DNA of 64,000 nt from Coniella vitis (taxonomy: Eukaryota > Ascomycota > Sordariomycetes > Diaporthales > Schizoparmaceae), in the NCBI GenBank assembly GCA_011317545.1, contig WUJK01000004.1:1240001-1304000 (forward strand), written 5' to 3'. Position numbers and translations under genes: made by a program. Below are positions 34,082-45,786 of this stretch, piece by piece. Under the pieces are notes generated by a model that was not told the DNA's origin, made no database searches, and was given only the letters and a program-made list of their open reading frames with translations. Numbering within the stretch: position 1 is the first letter of the stretch; each line of letters starts with the position of its first letter.

Positions 34082-37000
34082 GGCCCAATATAATCGAGGG
34101 CCAAGATACGCGGGTGAGGTAAGAAAGAAGAGAGAAGAGAAAAGAGCCACTTTCATGGTGCGAGGCTTGGGCCGGCCTGGGAGCTCATGTCGAACAAGCG
34201 CTGTGTGGCTAGCACGAGACTCACGGAGACCGTGGAAGATCGTAGCTGATTACACAGGGGACTACCACAGAGTTGTGCTATGCCTATACTGTATAATTAA
34301 ACACCATGGTACATCAAGACGGCGTGGTGCGTGGTGGACCGTGGATGAGCCTTAAGAGATGACAGACTGGGTGATGGCAAAGGACACTGAGGGTATCTCG
34401 GTACATCTATGTAAACATCAAGTACTGTGTACAGCTGTGCTTTTTGTAGAAGTACTACAAACCCACTCTAGTCTCCGTACCGTGTACCGACCCGCGTGTG
34501 CTGGCCCCTAGATCCCTTGCTGGCTGGGGTGAGCCACCACATCGACACGGCCAATCTCGCAGCAGAGACCACCATAGCACCTTTGCCGGTTACGAACATC
34601 TCGACGTATCAACATTGGCAAAACCTGTCCTTGCACTGTTGCCCGTCACGCCATGATTGCCAAAAGGGCAAGGAACAGTTGCTGTACCGGAGGTTTTGAC
34701 TGGCTGTGTCGGCTAAGCTACAAGTTTCCCACAAGCTTGGATGGCTTAGCAACTTGAGGAGGCAGGTGCGTATCAGGCGTGCACAGTACTGCCAACCATG
34801 TACTACTATGTTTGTATAGGTGTATTTTTATATGGGTACATAGGTACTTGGTCAGTGTTCCCTGTGCTCTTTCCTGACGCAGGTCGCCCTAGCGCACCTG
34901 CCTGCGGCCATGCGAACCACCCAGTAAAAGCCAGGTAAGCCTGGCAATGTAGCGCTGACAGCACTTTTTGCATCAATCTAGTTCCCGCCTTCTAAAATTC
35001 TGCGCTCTCCTTCCCTCCCCTCCTCTCTGGTCGACGACGACGAGGAGCGCACTGCATTGGCGCAGACGGCCGCAGACCACCGAGCTTGCATGCACGCCAT
35101 GTCTCTGGACCATGCAGACGCAACAGCGACGCCCCCGTCCCAGCCGTCCCAGCCGTCCCAGCCGCCGCTGCTCGAGACTCGAGTCAAGAACAGCCAACAG
35201 AGACGGCACGCAAGCTCTTCGAAATTGCCAGCGCGACATTCTCCCAAGCAGCTAATTTACCGCGGGTCTTTGCAGCCTCACCGGAATCCTCATGGAACCA
35301 TCTGTAATATCCGGCATATAGCCGCTTCATCAGTTGCGGATCCCCTCCAACCTGGACAGACAGCCCTGCTTGCGACCTCCCCGTACCTCAGAGGAGGCAA
35401 AGGAAGGCTGGCCGCGTGGTATGGTGATCTCGTTGATGCTAGTGGTAATCCGTTAATTACTACGGTAAATGTCGTGTCCAGGGTGCGTTGTCCGGAATTG
35501 CAATACGCTGTCTGCTGCTAAATACGACTCGTCTAAAGCGCACACAGCGAACGGTAACCCCTGCGGCCGCCCGAAGCACTCTACCAGGCAAGCCAAGCCT
35601 CGCTTGGGGACGCGGGCCAATTGATGCATTCACTATACCGTTGCGAGATGTTGAGTAGCATCCTCCCTGACGCACAGAATCGGCTTGTCATGAGAGCCGT
35701 TCCAGAATGCGATTTCCCAAGTTCAAGCTCGTCTGCCGTGGCGATATGCATTCAACAGGACTCGAAGCGCAACACGTCTGAGCTGGAGATGACACGAGTA
35801 GCACGATATGTCTGTCAGGATCCTCTGAACGCCTAGCCTTGGACTTATTTTCCTGCGATGTGACGTGCTATGGAGTCTCGACTAGAGCATCTGCTGTGTC
35901 TCGGCCTACTGCCTTCGCATCATGTGCTTACAGGGAAGCCATGCTCAATGCACGTACGAGACTACTTTGCCCGTCACCAAAGCGCCCCCAGATGGCACTC
36001 TGCAACTAGTAGCCGTGCAGGATGTTTGCAGCCTGTGCCAAGGAGGGTGCCGGCACTGACATCCAAGGCTCATTGCATGCATTGCCTCTTGCAATGGATT
36101 CTGGGTCGCCTTTTGTATATCGCCCAAGCAAGGACACAATACGCTGGCATTATACACGAGAGAAACAAAGCCGGATCAAAAGCAACGGCAGCTATCCAAC
36201 AAGCTACAACGCTTCCAACCGTGCCTATGCGAAAGGCACCTCTTAAAATTCACGACGTTCTATCCACAACAATCAACTTGCCAGCATGAGTGCACCCTAC
36301 AGTATCAACAAAGTGGCGGTAATAGCATAGTACTAACGCGGTACTATTTGTGATGCATCGCTCTGCCGTATCACCCTGCATCATTCCTCTGCCGTATCAC
36401 CTTGCGGCACCACTCTGCTACATCATACCACGGTATCGGGCAAGCTCGGCAAGCTTCATGACAATTGTTTTCCCACAAGACACGTCACGTTGCGACCCAC
36501 GTCGCTCTGCAACGGTATTGCTGAGAATTCGCTTGGATACTGGATTATACTGTGCTATACCAATCAAACACGGAGCGAGGGCCGCCCGCCGCATTCGGTT
36601 GAAGCTATCAACCGTGGCGGGAAGCCGCATCAGCATCTACATGCCATCTGCCAGATCTCTCAGGTGTCGCCAAAAGTAACAGGACATGGTTGGCAGCTAA
36701 GCCTCTGGTCTTGCTTTTCTTCCCCGCGCCAGCTGCTGCCCGCTCGGGCGTCTACCTATTCGTTGGATCTCCCTGCTATACCTCTCAAATAATTTATTCT
36801 TGAAATCGCCTTTCTCTCTCTTTCGTTTTATTATTCACCCTATCGGCCACTGGCCTAGAACTGACGAAAGCATCTTTGGAAGAAATAATCGTTCAACATG
36901 TGACCGCAGCTTTCGTTGTTGAAGCAGCGAGGGAATTGGTTCGCATGAGGCAGGATCAATATTCCCATGCCATCAACCCGCCCCTGGATTGATTCAGCGC

Positions 37001-40000
37001 TGCAAGCCTACGCCACAGATGCACCTCGTTCGCCCCAGATCTATGGAAGGGCCTCCGATCGCTCTTTAGCAGCTTCAGCGCCTGCGTCTTTTCAACAGCC
37101 ATGTAACAGCAGACCAGAACTGTCACGTCGTTGATGGGCCTGCTGTCTCACAGGCCATATAGTGCTACATAATATCCATGTCGTCAATGTCGATACTAAC
37201 CCGTCTGAGGTCATCATCTGAAGGGTTGTCGAGATTACATGGTACCATGGGAGTTATGACCCCTCATAGTTCTTACTAGGGGGGCTGTCGACAGCTGGGC
37301 GAGGCTCGCTCTTGTTTCCCGGACACCAGACAGCGTTACATCGTCTGTTTACCCTGCACCATGATGATAACAAAGCGACTCTCAGCCGTCTGAACACTGC
37401 TTGCAAAGGCTCATGGAATAAAATATACCCTTGACTGCGACCTGTCATATTTGAGCATTTACGTATAGTGTTACGCAACGCAAGTTTGCTCACAACTCGG
37501 TAATGTCACCAGTCATTGCAGCATATGAACTATGGGAGCCACGTTTTCCCCAGCAGCTCGCTTGTACTACTGCCATAACAAGCCTTTCCCCCTGATCTGG
37601 GCTGCCGGCAATTCTCAGATATCAAGATCTGCTTTGACTCTTCAGCCTAGTATAGGAGGTTACGAGCCGAGCGGCATAAGCGATCCTGGTTGTCACCATG
37701 CAGGTGTAGCAAACTCGTAGCGCCCTCGGTCTGTGAAGATAGGTTTCGGCAAAGCTATTGGCGCATCTAGGTATGTGTCGAGCCTCGCCCACGTTGGATT
37801 GACTGTGATAATCACGGAACATGAATGCAATGACCAGGCTATGAGGACATACATAGTGTTCTGATGAGGCGCTTACGTATACCGTGCTGAAGTGGGGTCC
37901 CGGTAGTCTTTCCTGAAAGCAAACCCGGCTGCAGGTCGATAAACCACGACTTTTCATCACTTGGGTAACAAGCAAGAACACCGTTGGCGAAATATTTGAT
38001 GTCAAGGTCACACTAATCCTGGTTTTAAAGCGTTTGGGTTTCGGCTATGTGGCCTTGCTTCGCTTGACATCTGAATGATGCAACTGCATGTGTACATCCA
38101 GTTATACACACCTAATTACGCCCACCGTCACCGGTCGACAGACAACCAGATACAGGAGCGACCTCGCCTTGCGAGCTGAATCTTTGACGTCAACCAAGCC
38201 TATCCGAACGCTTCTCGATCAAACCTCTAGGCTCGCGGCCCGGACAGCATGTCGGGGCTCGAGCTATTCACACACAAATCATATTCAAAAAGGCTGTCTG
38301 TAAGCGTTTGGGTCTCGGCGGTAAAGCAGTCTACGGTTGTGGATAGGAATGCCCTCAGCTCTCTTTTATATTGGCCAATCATCCTACTGCACCCTGGCTT
38401 CGAATGAGCTTGTCTCGGCCTTCCATGCTGGCTTTCTTCTTACTTCATGTCAGACCGGTCTCCTGGGTTCTTGCATGCTTGCAGGTGGGTCGGCCGAGGG
38501 AGACGCTCAAGAAGTCTGCAAAACAAATGGCTAGTTCCCGTCCACCCCTGGTCAAGCGAGGTCACTATCACCAACAAATCACAATCAAAAAGAAAGACCA
38601 CAGGAAACCGAGAACACATCCTTTTGATGGAGTGAGCGTCGCAAACGGGGTGGGGCAACTCATCACTTTGATCCAGACTCGGCTCTCCACGCCGTCTTTT
38701 GGGCCCAAGCCAATACTATGTACATTATACAATGAGGCTAGTGTTCTAGACTTCTTCGGGATCCTCTTTGCGGTTATGTACCTCGCCGATCACAGCGGGC
38801 GTAGATATTCTCAGAGAGCCGCGAGCCCGAAGATAGGTATGCTAGTGATGCACGAGGGGGACACCCAGCCAGCCAGCGTAGGGTCTGCGAGTGAGGCACG
38901 CGAGCGTCATGGTTGGCCCCGCACTGGCTTCGTAGCCTCTTCCTTCAGGGGGTTTGGCGGAAAAGAGGTGCCAGAACTACTCCAGCAGCGTCCAAAGCAA
39001 TGCGACAGAGGGGATCCACGGAGAAACCCCAGCAAGTGCCCTGTCACAGGCTGCTACCGAGGTGCCATTGCAAACTGGGATTCCTTCTAGGGTATCGATC
39101 TCGCGCGGAAAGACGCGACGTGCGTCCGCAGCGGGTCTGTGGGAGGATGCGTCGGGAGGATCTCCGAATTCCAGGGGACTTGGTGGGAGCGATCGCTTCC
39201 TCGGCGCCCTTGGGGCTCTGTTTGCCTCTTGATGGGTGGTTGCATTGAGCAGCCGGCGACGGGCTCGAAACCCTCGCTGTTTTTATGCTTCGAGGAAAGG
39301 GAAGCGGGCTGGCAGCAAACCACGGCGGCTCGTCTGTCGACGGGGGCTGGTTGACCACATTTTTTTGCCAACAAAAAAAAAAAGGGATGCTACGCCGTCC
39401 ACACCCTGCCCGCTGATGAGTGTTTTTGGGGTACGTGACACTGTGGTGCATCGACCACCGTACTCTCCTGTGCGCACAGTGTGTACACACCCGGCAACAC
39501 TAGTGTGTGAGGCCGAAGATCACTGCTTACGAACACCGAAAAAAAGAAATGTGAGCGGATCTGCGCTCGGCCGAGAGGGCCATGCATCCCATTAAGGGTG
39601 TGCCTGTCCATGATGGATCCTGAGGGAGGGTTGCGCTCTGGGGTGCTGTGCCAAGACGAAACAACAGCGCCACACAAGCAAGAAAGAAGCTGCTCTGTAC
39701 ACGCTCAACGCAGACGCTGCCTTCCCCCCTCTCCTTGGGAGGGTAGTAGAGGAAGTCAAGCGAGCGCAGGAACTGACAATAGCCCGACGGGAACACTGGG
39801 GCTTTGCAGTCGACCGGTCAAGAAAACAAGCTTCAGGAAATGGCGACCGACCTTGGCGGCGTCCACCCGTTTGACGTGCAGCTTTCACCACTGGCCCGAA
39901 CCTTGGTCACTATTGGAGTCGTTGCGTGGATGATGTATTGCACAGAATATTTTCGATGTTCTTAAGAAAGAAGACAACAGACCCGCTCGAGGGGAGCGAG

Positions 40001-40980
40001 GCGGTATCTTGTATGCAACTCCAAGCACTCGTGTTGTGTTGAGCGCACCTGGTCCGGAATGGTGACTCGCAGCTTGAAGACACCCACAAGGGAAAACAAA
40101 GCCAGGTCCGATGGCCTGCAGGACAAGGGACGCCAGGTTCATGGTTCTAGGTTGCGAGGCATACGTTGCATCGAATCGCGTGCTTGAGTGGGAAGTACCT
40201 ACATCTCTTGTGCTTGACGGTTTTTGGCTCTGACTTACGGAGTCAAGCTGGCGGCCGACGACGTTCAAATGCCACTCGACTCGATCTGACTGGACTTGAT
40301 GCTGCTCTACTGTGTCTACTTGCGCAAAGCACCACGAGCTTGGACGAGAGCATGGCACAACATATGACGCATATTGCAAAGTTGCTTTTCCTTCTTCTCG
40401 TTCAATCTTGCACATTCTTGCTGCCCGATCTGAAAGCAGCTCTATATCTTATGCCGTAAGTGTTTTCCGCCTCCCCCCAACCAGAGGCAAGCAGAAGGGG
40501 GGACTTTTACGACGTCGACCACCTTGCTTGGTTGCCTGTCGGCTTGAGAACGCAGGCGCCGTCTTTGAAAATGGAAATGGAGCGAAAGGGGTCCATCAGA
40601 GACTGCTGCGCCGCACCGCCGCCGCAGCCTCCATTGTGTGATCTGACGCACAGAATCCGTTCTACTGGTAGCCAATGAGGATGAGGTTTCTTTCGCATGA
40701 CAAGCGCTTTTTCTTTCTTTTTTCCCTTTCTTTAAGGCTTCAAGGATTGAACAAAAAGAACAGCAGTGTGCATGAACTCATGTGAAGCTTTTTTCTTTTG
40801 TTGTGTTTCTTTTTCTCGTTGTTGTTTTGATATCGGGCGGGGGCGAGGGCAAGGGGGCCGGTCGATTCGCATCCATGCATTGCATAGTACTTCTGTATGT
40901 AAAGAAATGAGGGTGCAGGCCGTTGATGTTAGGCAAAGCGTGTTGGTGTTGGTTGGAAGCGGGCCGTATTTCCCACGTCC

Positions 40981-41031
40981 TTTTTTTTTTTGTTTTTTTT
41001 TGTTTTTTTTTGTTTTTTTTTGTTTTTTTTT
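40981..41031 (+). repeat. T9G tandem repeat
   Basis: Five units of about ten bases, each a T run broken by a single G. Likely a slippage-prone satellite. Confidence 0.9.
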
Positions 41032-41710
41032 CCCCCACTCCATGATGCTCGCTGGTCGAGATTAGCCAACGCCCGACTTTTACGACGCCACAGGGAAAGG
41101 GGGCAAGTTCTTTGTGCATGGTCGTGCAGGGACTGCTACTTATGTACAAAACGATGGACAGTTCTTGGTTATGCATCTCATTTTGGGGGCTTTGCCACGC
41201 TGTGGTGGATCGTATTCACGCCAAGTAGCTGGATTGCAGGTGAAGGAGGCTTACATACATGATGGAAGTACGTGCTTGGATGTGCATGGTGGTGCTTCTC
41301 TCAGGATGAACGGGCGGCCAATCTCTGTCCTGATATTGAGACTGCAGGATAGGACATGTGTCGAATTGCCAATGAATGTTGTAGGTGAAGTCTTTGAGTG
41401 ACTTTGACGGTTTTCACGACACTAGTGGGTGTGCCTATTGTCCAGGTTCTGGTGATCTTACTCGAGCCCAATGTAAAACGCTTTCTTCATTGCTTCAGTG
41501 TGGTGACAGTTGAAAATCTGGCAATTTCTGGTTCAGAAATATGAGCTGGGTATTCCATTGCTTATATAGCTCAAGCGTTGGTTCGGAGCCTTATCTGCTG
41601 AGCTTGTATGGGTCCTCTGGCCATTCCCAAAACCTCCTGAATATCCAAACCCAGGCCCGAGCCACCAACACCACCCACCAAAGGATTCCCAAACCCCCTC
41701 AATTACATCG

Positions 41711-42880
41711 TCATATCTCATCAGCGCCCATCGCATCCACAAAGCCCTCCCTCCTTGCCATCGCAACAATCTCCTCAACCTCGTCTCTTCCAACCCTCTC
41801 CACGTCCCGCACAGGATCAAGCTCCATCCGCACAGCAAGCTCCTCGGCCCAGGTCCGCGCGACAATCTCAGCGTCGACTCCGTGGATCCCGTTGCCGCCT
41901 GCGAGGCGGAGCTCCTCTTCGACGCAGGTCACGCCCTTGCCTTCGAGCCCGCAGGCTATGAAACGCGTCCAGGGATTGTGTTGTTCATCTTGGCTGTGAG
42001 GTGGTGAGGTCAGGGTGGCGGCGGAGGTGGTGGGCATATCAAGGTTGATTGCTGCGCCGAGACTACTCACATGGCGCCGGAGATGGATCCCTAGCGCAGA
42101 AATCTTGCGAATGTTGCTGCTTTGCTTCCCCGCCACAATTCCTTCGTCACCATCTCCCATTTCCAACCCTGATGATGAGGATGATGAGGATGATAATGAC
42201 GCCGGCGACTGTACCCACACCCCCGGGTCTTCCGTCGTGAACCCCTTGAGCCCAAAGAGCCTTTGCAGCAAGGCAATCGTCGTATTCTCCAATAACCGCG
42301 AGTAACACCGCACAGTGAATGACTTGTAACCCAGCGGAGCCGAAGCAGAAGAGTCGGATTTGATGGTCATTACCGGCCAGAGGACGACTTGGCCGGGTCC
42401 GTGGTAGGTGGCCAGGCCGCCGCGCGGGGAAGATAGCAGGGATGGGTGAAAGACGTGGGAGTTCTCATGGCCGGATGGTGTTGGGGTGTCATTACTGTTG
42501 TTGCTGCTGGTGGTGGTAGTGGTGCTCGTAGTGGTTGGCTGTTCATCTACATGTATTGACGAGGAGGGAATATACAGCGGTGCCTTGAGCCGAGAAATCT
42601 CAGCAGCAGATAATAGTGTGGCTGTTTGTGAGGACGAAGAGGAAGAAGAAGCCGCCTGTCGTCGTCCCAGCGTATAGGTAGGTTTAGGCGTGAACGATAT
42701 CAACGTCGGATGAGCGTGCGCCGCCCTGGAACCGCCATCCCCGCTGCCTTTGTTGTCCTTTAGATCGAGCAGACGCCGGCGAAAGAGTTCCTGGACGCCG
42801 GCGGGGACCTTGTAGTCTGGGTAGATGCCTTGTGAGGGCGATGAGGGGAGGTGGATGTGGCGAAGTCGAACGGGACCCAT
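41711..42880 (-). CDS. LIP2: Lipoyl(octanoyl) transferase (LipB/Lip2)
   Basis: Mitochondrial enzyme that moves octanoate from acyl carrier protein to the lipoyl domains of H protein and E2 subunits, the first step of lipoylation. Single exon, 389 residues. Family blocks: RGGLATYHGPGQVVLWP (153-169), the catalytic lysine K259 in RKISALGIHLRR, and the catalytic cysteine C310 in FIACGLEG, with GAAINLDM between. Bacterial LipB is about 210 residues; the extra length is a Ser/Thr/Asn low-complexity insert (about 76-150), a Ser run (228-237) and a C-terminal helical tail. A mitochondrial presequence is not striking, although the first 40 residues are net basic. Confidence 0.93.
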   Translation of the reverse strand: MGPVRLRHIHLPSSPSQGIYPDYKVPAGVQELFRRRLLDLKDNKGSGDGGSRAAHAHPTLISFTPKPTYTLGRRQAASSSSSSSQTATLLSAAEISRLKAPLYIPSSSIHVDEQPTTTSTTTTTSSNNSNDTPTPSGHENSHVFHPSLLSSPRGGLATYHGPGQVVLWPVMTIKSDSSASAPLGYKSFTVRCYSRLLENTTIALLQRLFGLKGFTTEDPGVWVQSPASLSSSSSSSSGLEMGDGDEGIVAGKQSSNIRKISALGIHLRRHVSSLGAAINLDMPTTSAATLTSPPHSQDEQHNPWTRFIACGLEGKGVTCVEEELRLAGGNGIHGVDAEIVARTWAEELAVRMELDPVRDVERVGRDEVEEIVAMARREGFVDAMGADEI

Positions 42881-43810
42881 GGGTGCAGTGTGTGTATATG
42901 TGTATGTACTCCTTCGGAAATGTTTGGATCTTCTTTGTGTTGTCCTTGTATATTCTCAAGAGGAGTGGTTGGGACCTTGAAGGCTTGAGATGAGGTTGGC
43001 TCGTGGCTGAGAAGTAAGGACAGCAAAAACACCAATTCAGGCTTGAACCTGGTGGACAAAATGAAGATGAAATGGTTTATTACTTTTTAACATATATAGA
43101 AGAAAATGAATTGTGTTCTTGCGCAGATGTTGTTGGGAAACTTGAGGACTGAAGTTGTCTCCTCAAGTCAATAGCACTGCAAAGACCTCCGCCAAGATTA
43201 TGTAAGAAGACTTGACTGCCCTAACCCTGATAGCTCGCAGATTTGCATGTCTCCAGTACCACGAGGCGACTGTCTGTAGACAATGACCAGAATTTCAGGT
43301 CTGAAATAGTTTCAACATGCCATGTGGTGATCCAAGGTACATTATATAGCATAGAGGTTACGTACCGAACATATCATTGCACTCAACCACCCTGGTGTCC
43401 ACTCCCATAAAGCATACTGTAACTTGAGTAGTGCTATACTTTCACCGCTGTGCATGTCTTTATTTTTTAAATTATCGAAGTACATGAGCAAGGCGTTGAA
43501 ATTGCAGCTCCTCGTCAGCCACATGAAGGATTCGAGCAGCTTACTGTACCCTGCCTGACTCCCGTCTTTCCTGCCAAACCCGTAAAACACAGAAAGCCGC
43601 CGTTCCGATACGCCATAATTGGAAATAAGGCACCGTCGTCCTCACTATATTAAAAAAACCCAAACAGTGCTCCGTTTTCCCTCTGAGAAGTCCCAAACGT
43701 CCAGTATTGTTCTACTGAGCTGCTGTAAATGTGATTGATGCCTCCCTTGAATTCCATTGGTCTTCGGTTTCTTTCTTTTCTTTTGTTGAATATTTATTTG
43801 TCTCTCTCAT
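42881..43810. other. Intergenic: LIP2 promoter and HST2 3' end
   Basis: No further gene supported; an 82-codon minus-strand frame at 43,342-43,590 has no recognisable feature. Confidence 0.5.
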
Positions 43811-45216
43811 CTATAATGCTGATTTGTTCGAGGGCGGCTCAGGCGGAGAATGTGTCTTATCTTCCGTCACCGGCTTATTGGCTATCGTCTCTTGTTCTGT
43901 AGCTGCATTTTCTCCTCGTTTTGGTTCAGGCGCCTCGTCGGCTTTTGCTTCTGTCTTGGTCTCCTTGGGCTCGGTCGATTGGCCCCCACCAGACTCAGCA
44001 GCCTGTGATGTCTCAGCAGCTGTTACTGTCCCTGTCTTGCCTATAGCAGGAATCTGATCGCGAGCTCCGGAGCTTTGTGGTCTTTCGTTGCCGTCGTCGT
44101 CGTCGTCACCCTCATCCGAGGAACTGCTGTCATTGATATGCAAACCGCCCGCCACCTTGTCCGCCAGGCCTTCCAACTCATCCGCCAGCTCACTCTCCCG
44201 TTGCGCGACGCTCCTCAGCTGCCTTTCGGCCTCCTTTTCGCCCACGACACGCCTCCATTCCGCCTCGAGCTCATCGCGCCAACCGAGCTCGCTCGCGAGT
44301 TTCCGCACACTGGTATCGCAGTCGCCCAGCACAAGCACGTCATCCGGTCTGCTTCCCAGACTGCCCACCTGCTCCATGTTGAACAAGACCCGCGGTGTCT
44401 CGCGTCGGCCCGCATCGGGTAGGCCCGCAAACGGGTGGACCGTCAGACTAGTGCCCATGACGAGGATCAAGTCCGCCTTGGCAGGCACATCTCTGTTGTC
44501 GTTGAAGGATTTGGGCAGGTTCTCGCCGAAAAAGACAATGTCTGGCTTGACGTAGCCACGGCACGTTTTGTCCTTGCACCGCGGCACAATTCCCTGCAAG
44601 ACGTGCTCTTTCATGAGGTCGTCGGGGAATTCTTTTTGGCACTTGATGCAGCGTTGTGTGGCGAAACTGCCGTGGGCTTCGACGATGAGGTCACCGGGAA
44701 CACCAGCTTGGCGCTCGAGACAGTCAATGTTTTGTGTAAAGAGCATACGCAGGACGTTCTTTTTGGCGAGCAGGGAGATGAAGACGTGGGAGATGGTCGG
44801 TGAGTAGTTGCCTGGATACAGCTCCTTGGCAAGGACGTAGAATGGATCGGGATTTCGTTCAAAGTACGAAATGTCAAAGACAGCTTCGGCGTAGGGGAGT
44901 TTGAGGCGGGCGAGGTTCGCATAGAGGCCGGTATTGGGGGAGCGAAAGTCGGGTACTATAGACAATCATGGCAAGTTAAAACAGAAGCTCTCTCTCAATG
45001 TGATGGGCGTTAGGTTTTCTTGGTGTAGACGAGTGTGTCCACTAGATTCTGCGTTGACTTACTCCCAGCGGCAGTGGACAGACCAGCGCCTGTCATGACA
45101 ACTATTCCGCCCTTGCAGTCATCTTGGATGTACTTTGCCACGCCAGACAGGCTGCGCTCAGCCAGTTTGACCGTGGGAGTGTCGTCGTCGAGCTGGTTCG
45201 AGTGCTCCTGGCCCAT
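43811..45216 (-). CDS. HST2: NAD-dependent deacetylase, Hst2-type sirtuin (class I)
   Basis: Removes acetyl groups from lysines (histone H4K16 in yeast) using NAD. Exons 45216-45063 and 44955-43811; the intron splits GAGLSTAAG-IPDFRSP. 432 residues. NAD-binding motifs TGAGLSTAAGIPDFRSP (42 on), TQNIDCLE and GTSLTVHPF; catalytic H146 (EAHGSF); structural zinc cysteines C154, C157, C178 and C183. The first ~20 residues form the short Hst2-like N-terminus. The C-terminal ~120 residues are disordered, with a SSSSDEGDDDDD acidic run followed by Glu/Lys/Thr-rich sequence. Hst2 rather than Sir2 or Hst3/4 by the short N-terminus and the PYAEAVFDISYF segment. Mainly cytosolic in yeast. Confidence 0.92.
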
Positions 45217-45786
45217 CTTTTTGCGTGGTGGCTTTGGGCCAGAGCGCGCGCCTGGGTGCTGATGGCGGGATTTGCGGTTGCGACCTATTTTGACGGTAGG
45301 CGGTTGGACGAGCCGATGATGCTTCGTCCGGTGTGATTCCCGTGTGAAAAGTAATGAGACGAGATATACAAAGGAGATGTAGAAGATACAGAAGCGGAGA
45401 AGGTGCAGCAAACAAGTGGCGGACTTTCGAGGCCATATGTACTATGTAGTAGACCTGACGTCGACTTTGTATTTAGCGTTGGCGGGGCGCGGCGGACCGC
45501 TATCTTATCGGATGACAGCGCAGGGACAGGGATTTCTTCAGCGACACCTCACCTAAACAGGAGGCTGCGTTGGCTGCTAGCGTGGCTTACTCAGTGGATC
45601 GTGCACTTCACAGGTGCCGACAGCACTCCCCAACTCAGTCTCGCCACAGACAATACATTGACCCTTGCGGCCAGCTTCCATCATATTCACAGAAAGGCAT
45701 CAAGCCAACAACGAAGTTCACTCACAAAAAATAAAAGGGATTCATTGCTGCCTATTCCACTTGTTGCATATTGATAACTTTCCAAA
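45217..45786. other. Intergenic
   Basis: Holds the HST2 promoter and the 3' end of the zinc-cluster gene. No other feature seen. Confidence 0.5.

Larger units (their letters stand above)
32621..41710. other. Gene-poor stretch of about 9 kb
   Basis: Between otubain (5' end) and LIP2 (3' end), both minus strand. Base composition is ordinary and CpA/TpG are common, so it is not RIP DNA. Many open frames of 60-240 codons exist on both strands but none shows a domain, signal or splice logic I recognise. It contains short repeats (33,997-34,081, 36,360-36,410, 38,027-38,319), a T9G tandem repeat at 40,981-41,031 and a direct CAGCCGTCC triplet repeat at 35,141-35,163. Candidates are a long promoter, non-coding transcripts, or orphan genes. 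Confidence 0.5.

Noticed and set aside
33901..34090. Possible CRISPR-like or promoter array from repeated AGTACTTACGG
   Set aside because: Only two units, in a eukaryotic genome; short spacer repeats of this kind are common in fungi.
34968..35521. Overlapping open frames on both strands
   Set aside because: Several frames are open at once because of a GC-rich repeat (CAGCCGTCC units); none looks like a known protein.
38371..39090. 239-codon open frame on the plus strand in the gene-poor region
   Set aside because: No domain, signal or splice pattern and patchy composition; chance is sufficient at this GC content.
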